6,159 nucleotides of DNA from JAEUNX01 sp034004685 (GCA_034004685.1 JAVEWG010000077.1:1-6159); one strand, 5' to 3'. Counted from the stretch's first letter, positions 1-5,683 are shown. A program made the numbers and translations. Notes: generated by a model from the sequence alone, not told the origin.

Positions 1-1212
1 GGGCAGGCCCTGGCCGTCGTCATCGATGGTGATGGTGAGAGTGGCGGCGTCGCCGTGGGCGTTCAGCGCCACCCGGTGGCGGGCCCACTTGCAGGCGTTG
101 TCCAGGAGGTTGCCGAGCATTTCCTGGAGATCCTGGACTTCCCCACGAAAGGCCATGGATTCGGCAAAGGGCCCAAGGCCGAGGGCCAGCCCACGCCCGG
201 CATGGATGCGGTCCATGGCCCGCGCCAGGCCCTCCACCACCGGGCGCAAGGGGGTCCGGGCGCCGGGCAGGCGGGTGCTGGCGGCGGCCTGGGCGCGGGC
301 CAGGTGGTAGTCCACCTGGCGCCGGGCAAGGCCCACCTGGTCGGCCACCAGGCGGGCCAGTTCGGCGCCCTCGCCGCCCGGGGCGGAGGCGGCATTGGCC
401 AGCACGCTCAAAGGGGTCTTGAGGGCATGGGCCAGGTTGCCGGCCTGGGTGCGGGCCCTCTCCACCACTTCGGCGTTCTGGGCCAGCACGGTATTGAATT
501 CGTCGATGAGGGGCGTGATTTCCGCTGGAAACACCCCTTCCAGCCGCTGGGTCTCGCCGCTGCGCACCTTGCCCAGGGCGGCCCGCAAGGCCCGCAGGGG
601 CGCCAGGCCCACGAACACCTGCACCAGGGCGGCCACGGTCAGGCCGGCCCCCAGGGTGCCCAGGGCCAGCCACAGGGCGCTGCTGAGGCGGGCCACCGGT
701 TCGGCCATCAGGTTTTCATCGGCCGCCGCGATCAGGCGGAAGCTGCGGGGCTGGCCGTCGGGGGTTTCTTCGATGCGCACGGCGCGCTCCACCATGCCGA
801 GCATCTTGCCCTCCGGGCCAGGCACCCGGTGCTGGTGGATCTCGCCGTCGGCAGGGGCGTCCGGCGGCGCGGCCAGCACGTGGTCCCACAGGGAGCGGGA
901 GCGTAATTGGCCGGCCGCCGGGGCGTTGCCGCCGATCTGGTCGATCTGCCAGTAGCAGCCGGAATAGGGGCGGCTCAGGCGCGGGTCGCTCAGGGGCAGG
1001 GCCAGTACCGGGCGGCCCTGGCCGTCCAGGGTGAGCTGGGCGGTGAGCTGGTCCAGATGAGTTTTCAGTTCGGCGTGGAACTGGGCCTCCACGTGCTGGC
1101 GGAACAGGCTGGCCAAGCCCCAGCCAGCCACCAGAATGGAGGCGGCGATCCAGAACAGGGTGCCGGCCAGCAGGCGGATGCGCAGGGAGCCGTGGCGCGA
1201 AAACATGCTCAT
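1..1212 (-). CDS. PhoQ-type sensor histidine kinase (3'-truncated by window edge)
   Basis: Membrane sensor kinase that should phosphorylate the response regulator encoded just upstream. I translated the minus strand by hand: 404 codons are open from the ATG at 1212 to base 1, so the C-terminal part of the ATPase domain lies outside. Visible order: transmembrane segment 1 at about residues 13-35, a periplasmic sensor region of about 140 residues, transmembrane segment 2 at about 179-201, a HAMP-like linker, then the phospho-acceptor motif NLAHALKTPL with His262. This HxLKTPL form is the PhoQ subtype rather than the common HELRTPL. The N-box MLGNLLDNACKW (residues 365-376) and the start of the G1 box, DDDGQGLP, follow. 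The start overlaps the regulator stop as ATGA, implying translational coupling; a second ATG lies two codons further in. The periplasmic part has one Cys (86) and no acidic cluster like that of E. coli PhoQ, so the signal is unknown. Confidence 0.93.
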   Translation of the reverse strand, partial: MSMFSRHGSLRIRLLAGTLFWIAASILVAGWGLASLFRQHVEAQFHAELKTHLDQLTAQLTLDGQGRPVLALPLSDPRLSRPYSGCYWQIDQIGGNAPAAGQLRSRSLWDHVLAAPPDAPADGEIHQHRVPGPEGKMLGMVERAVRIEETPDGQPRSFRLIAAADENLMAEPVARLSSALWLALGTLGAGLTVAALVQVFVGLAPLRALRAALGKVRSGETQRLEGVFPAEITPLIDEFNTVLAQNAEVVERARTQAGNLAHALKTPLSVLANAASAPGGEGAELARLVADQVGLARRQVDYHLARAQAAASTRLPGARTPLRPVVEGLARAMDRIHAGRGLALGLGPFAESMAFRGEVQDLQEMLGNLLDNACKWARHRVALNAHGDAATLTITIDDDGQGLP

Positions 1213-1871
1213 TGGGGCGCGGTGAGGCGGTAGCCCAGGCCCCGCACGGTTTCGATCAGGCCCGGAGGCAGCTTCTTGCGCAGCCGGGCGATGAAGACTT
1301 CCACCGTGTTGGAGTCCCGGTCGAAGTCCTGGGCGTAGATGTGTTCGATCAGATCACCGCGGGACACCACCTGATCCCGGTGGTGCATCAGATAGGCCAG
1401 CACCCGGTATTCGTGGCTGGTCAGGGTGAGGGCCTGGCCCGCCACCGTGGCGCGGCTGCTGCGGGTGTCCAGGGTCAGGGGGCCGCACGTCAGCTCGGCG
1501 CTGGCGTGGCCGCCGGCGCGGCGGATCAGGGCCCGCAGCCGGGCCAGCAGTTCTTCCATGTGAAACGGCTTGGCCAGGTAGTCGTCGGCGCCGGCGTCGA
1601 TACCCGCCACCTTCTCGTGCCAGCCATCCCGGGCGGTGAGGATCAGAACCGGCATCAGCCGACCGGCGGCGCGCCATTTCCTGAGCACCGTGAGGCCATC
1701 CATCCGGGGCAGGCCCAGATCGAGGATCACCGCGTCAAAGGGTTCGGTGTCCCCCAGGTAGTGGGCGTCCAGGCCGTTATCCGCCAGGTCCACCGCGTAG
1801 CCGGCGGCCCCCGCTGCCGCCGCCAGCTGGGCCCTCAGGGTCGGTTCGTCTTCAACGATCAGGATGCGCAT
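1209..1871 (-). CDS. OmpR/PhoP-family response regulator
   Basis: DNA-binding response regulator of 220 residues, the usual full length for the OmpR class. The receiver domain spans residues 1-118, with the acidic pocket E7-D8, phospho-acceptor Asp51 (ILDLGLPRMDGL), Thr79 and Lys101 (KPFHMEEL). The winged-helix domain is residues 125-218, with the recognition region DSNTVEVFIARLRKKL and the closing VRGLGYRL. The segments LTARDGWHEKV and ADDYLAKPFHMEE closely follow PhoP of enterobacteria, so it belongs to the PhoP/QseB branch. Its start is decided by an AAGGAGG site 9 bases upstream, inside the last codons of the PepSY gene, and its ATG shares one base with that gene's TGA. The likely targets are the two 11-bp-phased operators at 2327-2363 and 3373-3409, which would make it autoregulatory. 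The operator link is inferred; the family call is secure. Confidence 0.96.
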   Translation of the reverse strand: MRILIVEDEPTLRAQLAAAAGAAGYAVDLADNGLDAHYLGDTEPFDAVILDLGLPRMDGLTVLRKWRAAGRLMPVLILTARDGWHEKVAGIDAGADDYLAKPFHMEELLARLRALIRRAGGHASAELTCGPLTLDTRSSRATVAGQALTLTSHEYRVLAYLMHHRDQVVSRGDLIEHIYAQDFDRDSNTVEVFIARLRKKLPPGLIETVRGLGYRLTAPQ

Positions 1872-2272
1872 CAGCGCCCGCCTCCTTCGGATCGGATTTT
1901 TCCCGGGTGGGCCGCGCCCTCCCGCCCGCCCGGCCCCTTGCTGCCGAGAATGGCGCCGTCCCGGGCGTCCACCTTGAGCTTGACCAGGGCGCCGCCGGGC
2001 CGCAGCACCTTGATCTTGTAGATCCAGCCATCGAACCGGCCTTCGTGCTCCCGCTCCAGTTCCACGTCCACCACCTGGCCCGGGTATTGCCGTTCAACCC
2101 CCTGGAGGATGGTTTGCAAGGGCAGCACCTCGCCGGCTTCCAGGGCCTGGCGGGCCCGGTCGTGGTCGTGGTCCTCGTCCCCGGCCCACACCCCGCTGCC
2201 CCAGGCAAGCCAGACAGCCCCCAGGGCTGCCAGCAGCCTGCGTCCCTTGCGCCCTGTCCTTCGATTACCCAT
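1871..2272 (-). CDS. Periplasmic PepSY-domain protein, first gene of two-component operon
   Basis: Secreted protein of 133 residues. A basic N-terminus (RRTGRKGRR) and a hydrophobic stretch to about residue 30 form a signal peptide with probable cleavage after VWA. Next comes a His/Asp cluster (DEDHDHD, 32-38), which could bind metal. A single PepSY domain covers about residues 39-110: a helix with ARQALEAGEVLPLQTIL, then strands ending YKIKVLRPGGALVKLKVDARDGAIL. PepSY domains are known as small periplasmic or extracellular interaction and inhibitory modules, and they often sit beside two-component genes. The frame stays open far upstream, but I chose the ATG at 2272 because it begins the signal peptide, lies about 30 bases from the predicted transcription start and avoids running into the divergent cytochrome gene. 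As first gene of the operon, it may tune the neighbouring kinase, but that is inference. Confidence 0.88.
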   Translation of the reverse strand: MGNRRTGRKGRRLLAALGAVWLAWGSGVWAGDEDHDHDRARQALEAGEVLPLQTILQGVERQYPGQVVDVELEREHEGRFDGWIYKIKVLRPGGALVKLKVDARDGAILGSKGPGGREGAAHPGKIRSEGGGR

Positions 2273-2308
2273 GGCAACGATGCCCTTTCCCTGGTCCGGT
2301 TCAGGGGG

Positions 2309-2332
2309 CTTATAGCGCCACCAAACTGAACG
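2309..2332 (-). promoter_or_regulatory. Predicted promoter of the PepSY/regulator/kinase operon
   Basis: On the minus strand a TATAAG hexamer (2314-2309) lies exactly 12 bases downstream of the CGTTCA half-site (2332-2327). There is no good -35 hexamer, as expected where a PhoP-class regulator replaces that contact. The transcript would start near 2302 and have a leader of about 30 bases before the ATG at 2272. Geometry is read directly; activity is inferred. Confidence 0.6.
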
Positions 2333-2343
2333 CCGGATGAACG
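2326..2343 (+). repeat. 18-bp identical repeat, copy 1 (operator core)
   Basis: The 18 bases CTGAACGCCGGATGAACG are identical at 3372-3389. Even the five-base spacer between half-sites (CCGGA) is conserved, although the flanks differ, so the sequence is under selection or was recently duplicated. Confidence 0.9.
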
Positions 2344-2363
2344 GCGGATTCAGCCTCCGTTCA
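2327..2363. promoter_or_regulatory. Four-half-site operator of the divergent promoter (copy 1)
   Basis: Half-sites TGAA at 2327 and 2338 and TTCA at 2349 and 2360 are each exactly 11 bases apart, forming TGAA-N7-TGAA-N7-TTCA-N7-TTCA with perfect dyad symmetry about 2345. The longer half-site is CGTTCA-N5-CGTTCA on the minus strand and GATTCA-N5-CGTTCA on the plus strand. Tandem hexamers with five-base spacers are the known architecture of PhoP- and PmrA-type sites, each bound by one regulator dimer. Two opposed pairs would let two dimers drive the two outward promoters. The second copy at 3373-3409 has identical spacing, which strongly supports function. Confidence 0.8.
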
Positions 2364-2381
2364 GATGGCCCCACCCATAGT
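2358..2381 (+). promoter_or_regulatory. Predicted promoter of the SHP/DHC cytochrome genes
   Basis: On the plus strand CATAGT (2376-2381, four of six matches to TATAAT) lies exactly 12 bases after the outer half-site CGTTCA (2358-2363), mirroring the minus-strand promoter. The transcript would begin near 2388, leaving about 26 bases before the ATG at 2414, which has a GGAG ribosome site six bases upstream. The -10 match is only moderate, so regulator dependence is expected. Confidence 0.5.
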
Positions 2382-2413
2382 ACGCCCCATGCCAACCCCG
2401 ACTGGAGAACACC

Positions 2414-2836
2414 ATGCACCACAACCCCGCCGCCATCCTGCTGGCCGCCACCCTGGCGGTGCTGCCTACGGGCCCCGCCAGCGCCGGTCCCCGGGAGGAT
2501 CAGCTTGCCCAGTATGCCAGCGCCGCCAAGGCCGCCAACCCCGCCTTTGCCGGGTTCTCGGCGGAGCGGGGCAAGACCCTCCACACCCAGGCCTTCACCG
2601 GCGGCAAGCCCGATACGCCGGCCTGCGCCGCCTGCCACGGCAAGGACCCCCGGGCTGCGGGCCGCACCCCGACCGGCAAATCCATCGATCCGGTAGCGGT
2701 ATCGGCGGCGCCAACACGCTACACCGACCCGGCCAAGGTGGAAAAGTGGTTCAAGCGCAACTGCAACGAAGTGCTCGGGCGGGAATGCAGCCCCCAGGAA
2801 AAGGGTGACTGGCTGAGCTTCATGCTCACCCAGTGA
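2414..2836 (+). CDS. shp: SHP-type monohaem cytochrome c (DUF1924 family)
   Basis: Periplasmic c-type cytochrome of 140 residues, about 116 after removal of a signal peptide ending PASA-24, matching the size of the sphaeroides haem protein (SHP). One haem site CAACH (residues 71-75) is present. Towards the C-terminus is KWFKRNCNEVLGREC, where Asn116 next to Cys117 and a second Cys at 125 fit the SHP hallmark: an asparagine haem ligand beside a short disulphide loop (mature position about 92, against Asn88 in the R. sphaeroides protein). Characterised SHP releases the Asn on reduction and binds O2, NO and other small ligands, and it takes electrons from a dihaem cytochrome. Here the next gene encodes just such a protein, 26 bases downstream. 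A GGAG ribosome site fixes the start. It is expected to be induced through the operator at 2327-2363. The ligand assignment is by resemblance, not proof. Confidence 0.88.
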   Translation: MHHNPAAILLAATLAVLPTGPASAGPREDQLAQYASAAKAANPAFAGFSAERGKTLHTQAFTGGKPDTPACAACHGKDPRAAGRTPTGKSIDPVAVSAAPTRYTDPAKVEKWFKRNCNEVLGRECSPQEKGDWLSFMLTQ

Positions 2837-2862
2837 CCGTCCCCTCAGGAAAGGAATTTGCC

Positions 2863-3354
2863 ATGAACATCCCCTATCGTCCCCTGGCCCTGGGCCTGCT
2901 GGTGATCAGTTTCTCGGCCCTAGTGCTGGGCCGGGCCCAGGCCGGTGGCGGCCACTATTACCCGCCGGTCACCGACACCCTGGTCAAGGAAGAGTGCGGC
3001 AGCTGCCACCTCGCCTTTGCCCCTTCGATGCTGCCGGCCAGTTCCTGGAAACGCTTGATGGCCAATCTGAAGAATCACTTCGGTGACGACGCCAGCATCG
3101 ACCCCCAGGCCGCCGCCAGGATCACCGACTATCTGGTGGCCAATGCCGCCGACGGGGCCGGCAAGCGCTACAGCGGCAAGCTGCTGCAAGGGGTGTCGGC
3201 GGCAAACGCGCCGCTGCGCATCACCGAACTGCCCAAGTGGGTGAGGGAGCACCGGGAGGTGCCCGGCTGGGAATGGAAACACAAGGACGTCCGCACCAAG
3301 GCCAACTGCCTGGCCTGCCACGGGGACGCCGAAGCCGGTTTTTACGACGAGTAA
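2863..3354 (+). CDS. dhc: DHC-type dihaem cytochrome c, electron donor to SHP
   Basis: Periplasmic cytochrome of 163 residues with a signal peptide ending AQA-27. Two haem sites are visible, CGSCH (45-49) and CLACH (149-153), about 100 residues apart. The first is followed by the conserved-looking stretch LAFAPSMLPASSWKRLMANLKNHFGDDASI, where His72 is a candidate axial ligand; His140 (WEWKHKD) is another before the second site. This layout fits the dihaem cytochrome c family (DHC), known in R. sphaeroides to bind and reduce SHP, and its position directly after the SHP gene agrees. I start at the ATG at 2863, preceded by AGGAAAGGAA, rather than at an in-frame GTG overlapping the SHP stop, because the signal peptide begins there. 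Electrons probably come from the flavocytochrome encoded at 3962-5269. Confidence 0.88.
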   Translation: MNIPYRPLALGLLVISFSALVLGRAQAGGGHYYPPVTDTLVKEECGSCHLAFAPSMLPASSWKRLMANLKNHFGDDASIDPQAAARITDYLVANAADGAGKRYSGKLLQGVSAANAPLRITELPKWVREHREVPGWEWKHKDVRTKANCLACHGDAEAGFYDE

Positions 3355-3371
3355 GCCCCCCTCACCCCTTC

Positions 3372-3389
3372 CTGAACGCCGGATGAACG
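3372..3389 (+). repeat. 18-bp identical repeat, copy 2 (operator core)
   Basis: Exact copy of the 18 bases at 2326-2343, lying between the dihaem cytochrome gene and the second PepSY gene. The flanking sequence is unrelated except for the two TTCA half-sites that complete the operator. Confidence 0.9.
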
Positions 3390-3409
3390 ACCTCTTCAGA
3401 GCAGGTTCA
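3373..3409. promoter_or_regulatory. Four-half-site operator upstream of second PepSY gene (copy 2)
   Basis: TGAA at 3373 and 3384 and TTCA at 3395 and 3406 reproduce the exact 11-base phasing and dyad of copy 1. A weak -10-like hexamer CAAGAT (3422-3427) again begins 12 bases after the last half-site. No -10 is visible on the minus-strand side, where the sequence is a C/G run, so this copy probably fires only rightward, giving the distal genes their own regulator-dependent promoter. Confidence 0.75.
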
Positions 3410-3472
3410 GGGTCAGGCCGGCAAGATGAATTCCAGGTCTCGCAGCGACTCTCTTTGAAGGAGGAACACATC

Positions 3473-3895
3473 ATGAAACGCTCCACCACCCTTGCGTCCC
3501 TGCTCCTGGGCGCCACCCTGACTGCCGGCGGCTTCATGCTGGCCCCCTCCTTCGCCGGCGAAAACCGCCCGGCGGCCCCAGGCGAGGGCCAGTGGCTATC
3601 GATCCCCCAGGTCCATGACAAGCTCCAGGCCGCCGGGTACCGGGATATCGAGAAGATCGAGCGCGAACACGGCGGCTATGAAGCCCGGGCCACCGACCGC
3701 AACGGCCAGCGGATCAAGCTCTACCTCAATCCCCGGACCGGCGAGGTGCTGGACCGGGGCAGGGGCAGCAAGGGCGACCAGGCCGAGGGGCAGCGCCGCC
3801 ACTGGGACGGGGCAGGCTCCGCCAACTGCAACGAGCGCCGCTGCCGCGACGACCTGCCCCAAAAGGCAAGCCCCCCGGCCCCCGCCGCCCAGTAA
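3473..3895 (+). CDS. Periplasmic PepSY-domain protein with C-terminal Cys pair
   Basis: Secreted protein of 140 residues with a signal peptide ending PSFA-28. One PepSY domain spans about residues 42-96 (WLSIPQVHDKLQAAGYRDIEKIEREHGGYEARATDRNGQRIKLYLNPRTGEVL). It is followed by a charged linker and the tail SANCNERRCRDDLP, whose Cys119 and Cys124 could form a disulphide or bind metal, then a Pro/Ala-rich end. The start at 3473 follows a strong GGAGG eight bases upstream; the frame is open further back, but that stretch is the operator. It sits between the cytochromes and the ferric-reductase-like protein, so it could be an accessory or regulator of that reductase: PepSY domains are also found fused to reductase-type membrane proteins. 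Its own operator copy implies control by the divergent two-component pair. Function is not established. Confidence 0.87.
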   Translation: MKRSTTLASLLLGATLTAGGFMLAPSFAGENRPAAPGEGQWLSIPQVHDKLQAAGYRDIEKIEREHGGYEARATDRNGQRIKLYLNPRTGEVLDRGRGSKGDQAEGQRRHWDGAGSANCNERRCRDDLPQKASPPAPAAQ

Positions 3896-3900
3896 GGGAT

Positions 3901-3930
3901 GGCGGCCAGATCCCTGGGCGGCTGGCCGCC
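3901..3930 (+). other. Strong GC hairpin between PepSY and flavocytochrome genes
   Basis: GGCGGCCAG (3901-3909) pairs perfectly with CTGGCCGCC (3922-3930), leaving a 12-base loop. It begins five bases after the PepSY stop codon. No run of T follows, only CCCAGCCTTTC, so it is not a typical intrinsic terminator. It could be a partial attenuator or an mRNA-stabilising or processing element that sets different levels for the small PepSY protein and the membrane protein after it. Confidence 0.6.
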
Positions 3931-3961
3931 CCCAGCCTTTCACCTTCCCGAGGCCATCGCC

Positions 3962-5269
3962 ATGAAAACCCTGCTCGCCGGTCTGTCCGCCCTGGTGGCC
4001 CTGATCTGGGGTATGGACGCCATCAATGCTGCCGCCCCAGCGGGGGCCCATCCCTGGTGGATAGCCCGCCAGGAAGCCCTCTACCTGAGCGGCCTGTTAT
4101 CCATCGCCATGATGTCCCTGGCCCTGCTGCTGGCCACCCGCCCGACCTGGCTGGAGGCGCCCCTGGGGGGCATGGACCGGATCTATCGCACCCACAAGTG
4201 GGCCGGCATCCTGGCGGTCTCCTTCGGGACGCTCCACTGGCTGGTGGAGATGTCCGACGACATCCTGAAGTTTGCCATCGGCCGGGAAGGCCGCCTGCCC
4301 AAGGAAAAGCTCGGCGGCCTGCTGGAGATCCTGCGGGATCTGGGGGAAGACCTGGGGGAATGGGCGATCTATGCCGCCCTGGCCATGCTGGCCATCACCT
4401 TGTGGAAGAAATTCCCCTACCGGGCCTGGCGCCTGCTGCACCGGGCCATGCCGGTGATCTTCCTGATGCTGGCCTTCCACGCCGCGCTGCTGGCCCCCCT
4501 GGCCTACTGGCGCGAACCGGCCGGCGCCCTGCTGGCGGTGCTGCTGGCCGTCGGAGTGTATGGCGCCCTGCGCTCCCTTCTGGGAGGCATCGGCCGGGCC
4601 CGGGAAGCCTCCGGCCAGATCGTGGCGGTGGACCATCCTTCCGCCGACGTGACCGGGGTGCGCTGCCGCCTCGACCGCGCCTGGCGGGGGCACCGCCCGG
4701 GACAGTTCGCCTTCGTCACCTTTGACGACAAGGAGGGCGCCCATCCCTTCACCATCGCCAGCGCCGACCGGGGCGACCAGACCCTCAGCTTCCAGATCAA
4801 GGCCCTGGGCGACTACACCAGGGGCCTGGCCGCCCGCCTCCAGCCGGGCCAGGCGGTGCGGGTGGAAGGCCCCTACGGCCGCTTCGACATTGCCCGGTGC
4901 AATCCCCGGGCCCGCCAGATCTGGATTGCCGGCGGCATCGGCATCACCCCCTTCCTGGCCTGGCTGGAATCCCTCCAGGGCAAGCCGGGACCGGCGCTCC
5001 GGGCCGATCTGCACTACTGCACCCGGGACCGGGCCACAGATGCCTTCGTACCCCGCCTGGAAGCCCTGTGCGCCGCCCTGCCTGGCATCTCCCTGCACAT
5101 TCACGGCGCCCGCCAGGGGGCCAGCCTGCGGGCGGCGGCCCTGGGGGAAGCCAGCAACGCGGAAATCTGGTTCTGCGGCCCCACCGGCCTGGCGGAGGCG
5201 CTGCGCCAGGGCCTGGGGGCCCTGGGCTGGCGGCCCCCCTTCCATCAGGAAGCCTTCGAGATGCGCTAA
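3962..5269 (+). CDS. Ferric-reductase-like flavocytochrome b (FAD/NAD(P)H oxidoreductase)
   Basis: Inner-membrane oxidoreductase of 435 residues that should move electrons from cytosolic NAD(P)H through FAD and two b-haems to the periplasmic side. The N-terminal half is a ferric-reductase-type membrane domain with about six hydrophobic segments. Two His pairs, H78/H92 (THKWAG, GTLHW) and H160/H173 (LLHRAMP, AFHAALL), have the 13-14 residue spacing of stacked bis-His haems. From about residue 216 comes a ferredoxin-reductase-like module: FAD motif HPFTIAS (261-267), GPYGRF (303-308), nucleotide loop GGIGITP (324-330), CGP (405-407) and the terminal EAFEMR with its aromatic residue. I start at the ATG at 3962, with GAGG eight bases before it; upstream in-frame codons cross the hairpin. 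Nearby cytochromes suggest DHC as acceptor, although a ferric or cupric substrate, or an MsrQ-like role, is possible. Confidence 0.92.
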   Translation: MKTLLAGLSALVALIWGMDAINAAAPAGAHPWWIARQEALYLSGLLSIAMMSLALLLATRPTWLEAPLGGMDRIYRTHKWAGILAVSFGTLHWLVEMSDDILKFAIGREGRLPKEKLGGLLEILRDLGEDLGEWAIYAALAMLAITLWKKFPYRAWRLLHRAMPVIFLMLAFHAALLAPLAYWREPAGALLAVLLAVGVYGALRSLLGGIGRAREASGQIVAVDHPSADVTGVRCRLDRAWRGHRPGQFAFVTFDDKEGAHPFTIASADRGDQTLSFQIKALGDYTRGLAARLQPGQAVRVEGPYGRFDIARCNPRARQIWIAGGIGITPFLAWLESLQGKPGPALRADLHYCTRDRATDAFVPRLEALCAALPGISLHIHGARQGASLRAAALGEASNAEIWFCGPTGLAEALRQGLGALGWRPPFHQEAFEMR

Positions 5270-5313
5270 CGCCCGCTCCGCCCGCCATCCCATTGACTGT
5301 GAAAGGATCCACC

Positions 5314-5616
5314 ATGGGCCACCCCATCCTGGTCGCCACCTTGCTCGGCCTCCTGGCCCTTACCGCCCAGGCCGCCAGCCCCACCGAAACCGCCAAGCCC
5401 CAAACCGACACCTGCGAGCAGATCCGGGCGCAGATCAAGGCACAAACCGGCGTGCCCCCAAAAGTAAACACCGAGTTGCTGCAAAAGCTGTCCGGCCGGC
5501 CCGACTGCGCCTTCACTGCCGCTGAGGTGTATCGGGCAGCCTGGGGCGACAAACCCTTGCCCACCAACGATGGTCATGGGCGTGGCGTCAAGCGGGGCCA
5601 CGACGACGACGATTAG
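5314..5616 (+). CDS. Small secreted two-cysteine protein of unknown function
   Basis: I cannot assign a function to this 100-residue protein. It has a clear signal peptide (hydrophobic residues 4-18, cleavage after AQA-20), giving a mature form of about 80 residues. Two cysteines, Cys34 (DTCEQIRAQIKAQTGV) and Cys65 (GRPDCAFTAAEVYRAAWGD), bracket a helical stretch and probably form a disulphide; neither lies in a CxxCH site, so it is not a c-type cytochrome. The last residues, GHGRGVKRGHDDDD, are rich in His and Asp and could bind a metal ion. The AAGGA ribosome site six bases before the ATG is good. It follows the flavocytochrome gene by 44 bases with no promoter or terminator visible, so it is likely co-transcribed and may be an accessory of the periplasmic redox chain. 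Confidence 0.82.
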   Translation: MGHPILVATLLGLLALTAQAASPTETAKPQTDTCEQIRAQIKAQTGVPPKVNTELLQKLSGRPDCAFTAAEVYRAAWGDKPLPTNDGHGRGVKRGHDDDD

Positions 5617-5683
5617 GGTCTGTTGACATTCGCCCTGCTTCCAGCAACCCGTACTGATTTTCTTACCCGAAAGGAAAACCACG

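Noticed and set aside
55..906. Long plus-strand open frame opposite the histidine kinase
   Set aside because: Its composition (Gly/Gln/His-rich, no domain) is typical of an antisense frame in GC-rich DNA, while the minus strand encodes a clear kinase with H-, N- and G-box motifs.
2298..2304. Extra GGTTCAG near the minus-strand start site as a fifth half-site
   Set aside because: It is out of the 11-base phase with the operator (27 bases from the nearest half-site) and has no partner, so it may be chance, although a start-site overlap role cannot be excluded.
2273..2638. Upstream extension of the minus-strand PepSY frame
   Set aside because: The added 122 residues are low-complexity, run antisense through the SHP gene and cross the divergent promoter; the signal peptide begins at the ATG at 2272.
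2833..2862. GTG start for the dihaem cytochrome overlapping the SHP stop
   Set aside because: The ATG at 2863 has a much better ribosome site and directly begins the signal peptide.
3899..3961. Upstream start for the flavocytochrome
   Set aside because: It would translate through the strong hairpin and place a non-membrane leader before the first hydrophobic segment; the ATG at 3962 has GAGG at a proper distance.
4097..5293. 398-codon minus-strand open frame
   Set aside because: It lies fully opposite the well-supported flavocytochrome gene and has Gly/Gln/Pro-rich shadow composition with no recognisable motif.
5623..5628. Perfect TTGACA hexamer before the last gene as a -35 box
   Set aside because: At 16-18 base spacing only CAACCC/AACCCG/ACCCGT is found; the nearest -10-like TACTGA is 23 bases away, so a sigma-70 promoter is not supported.
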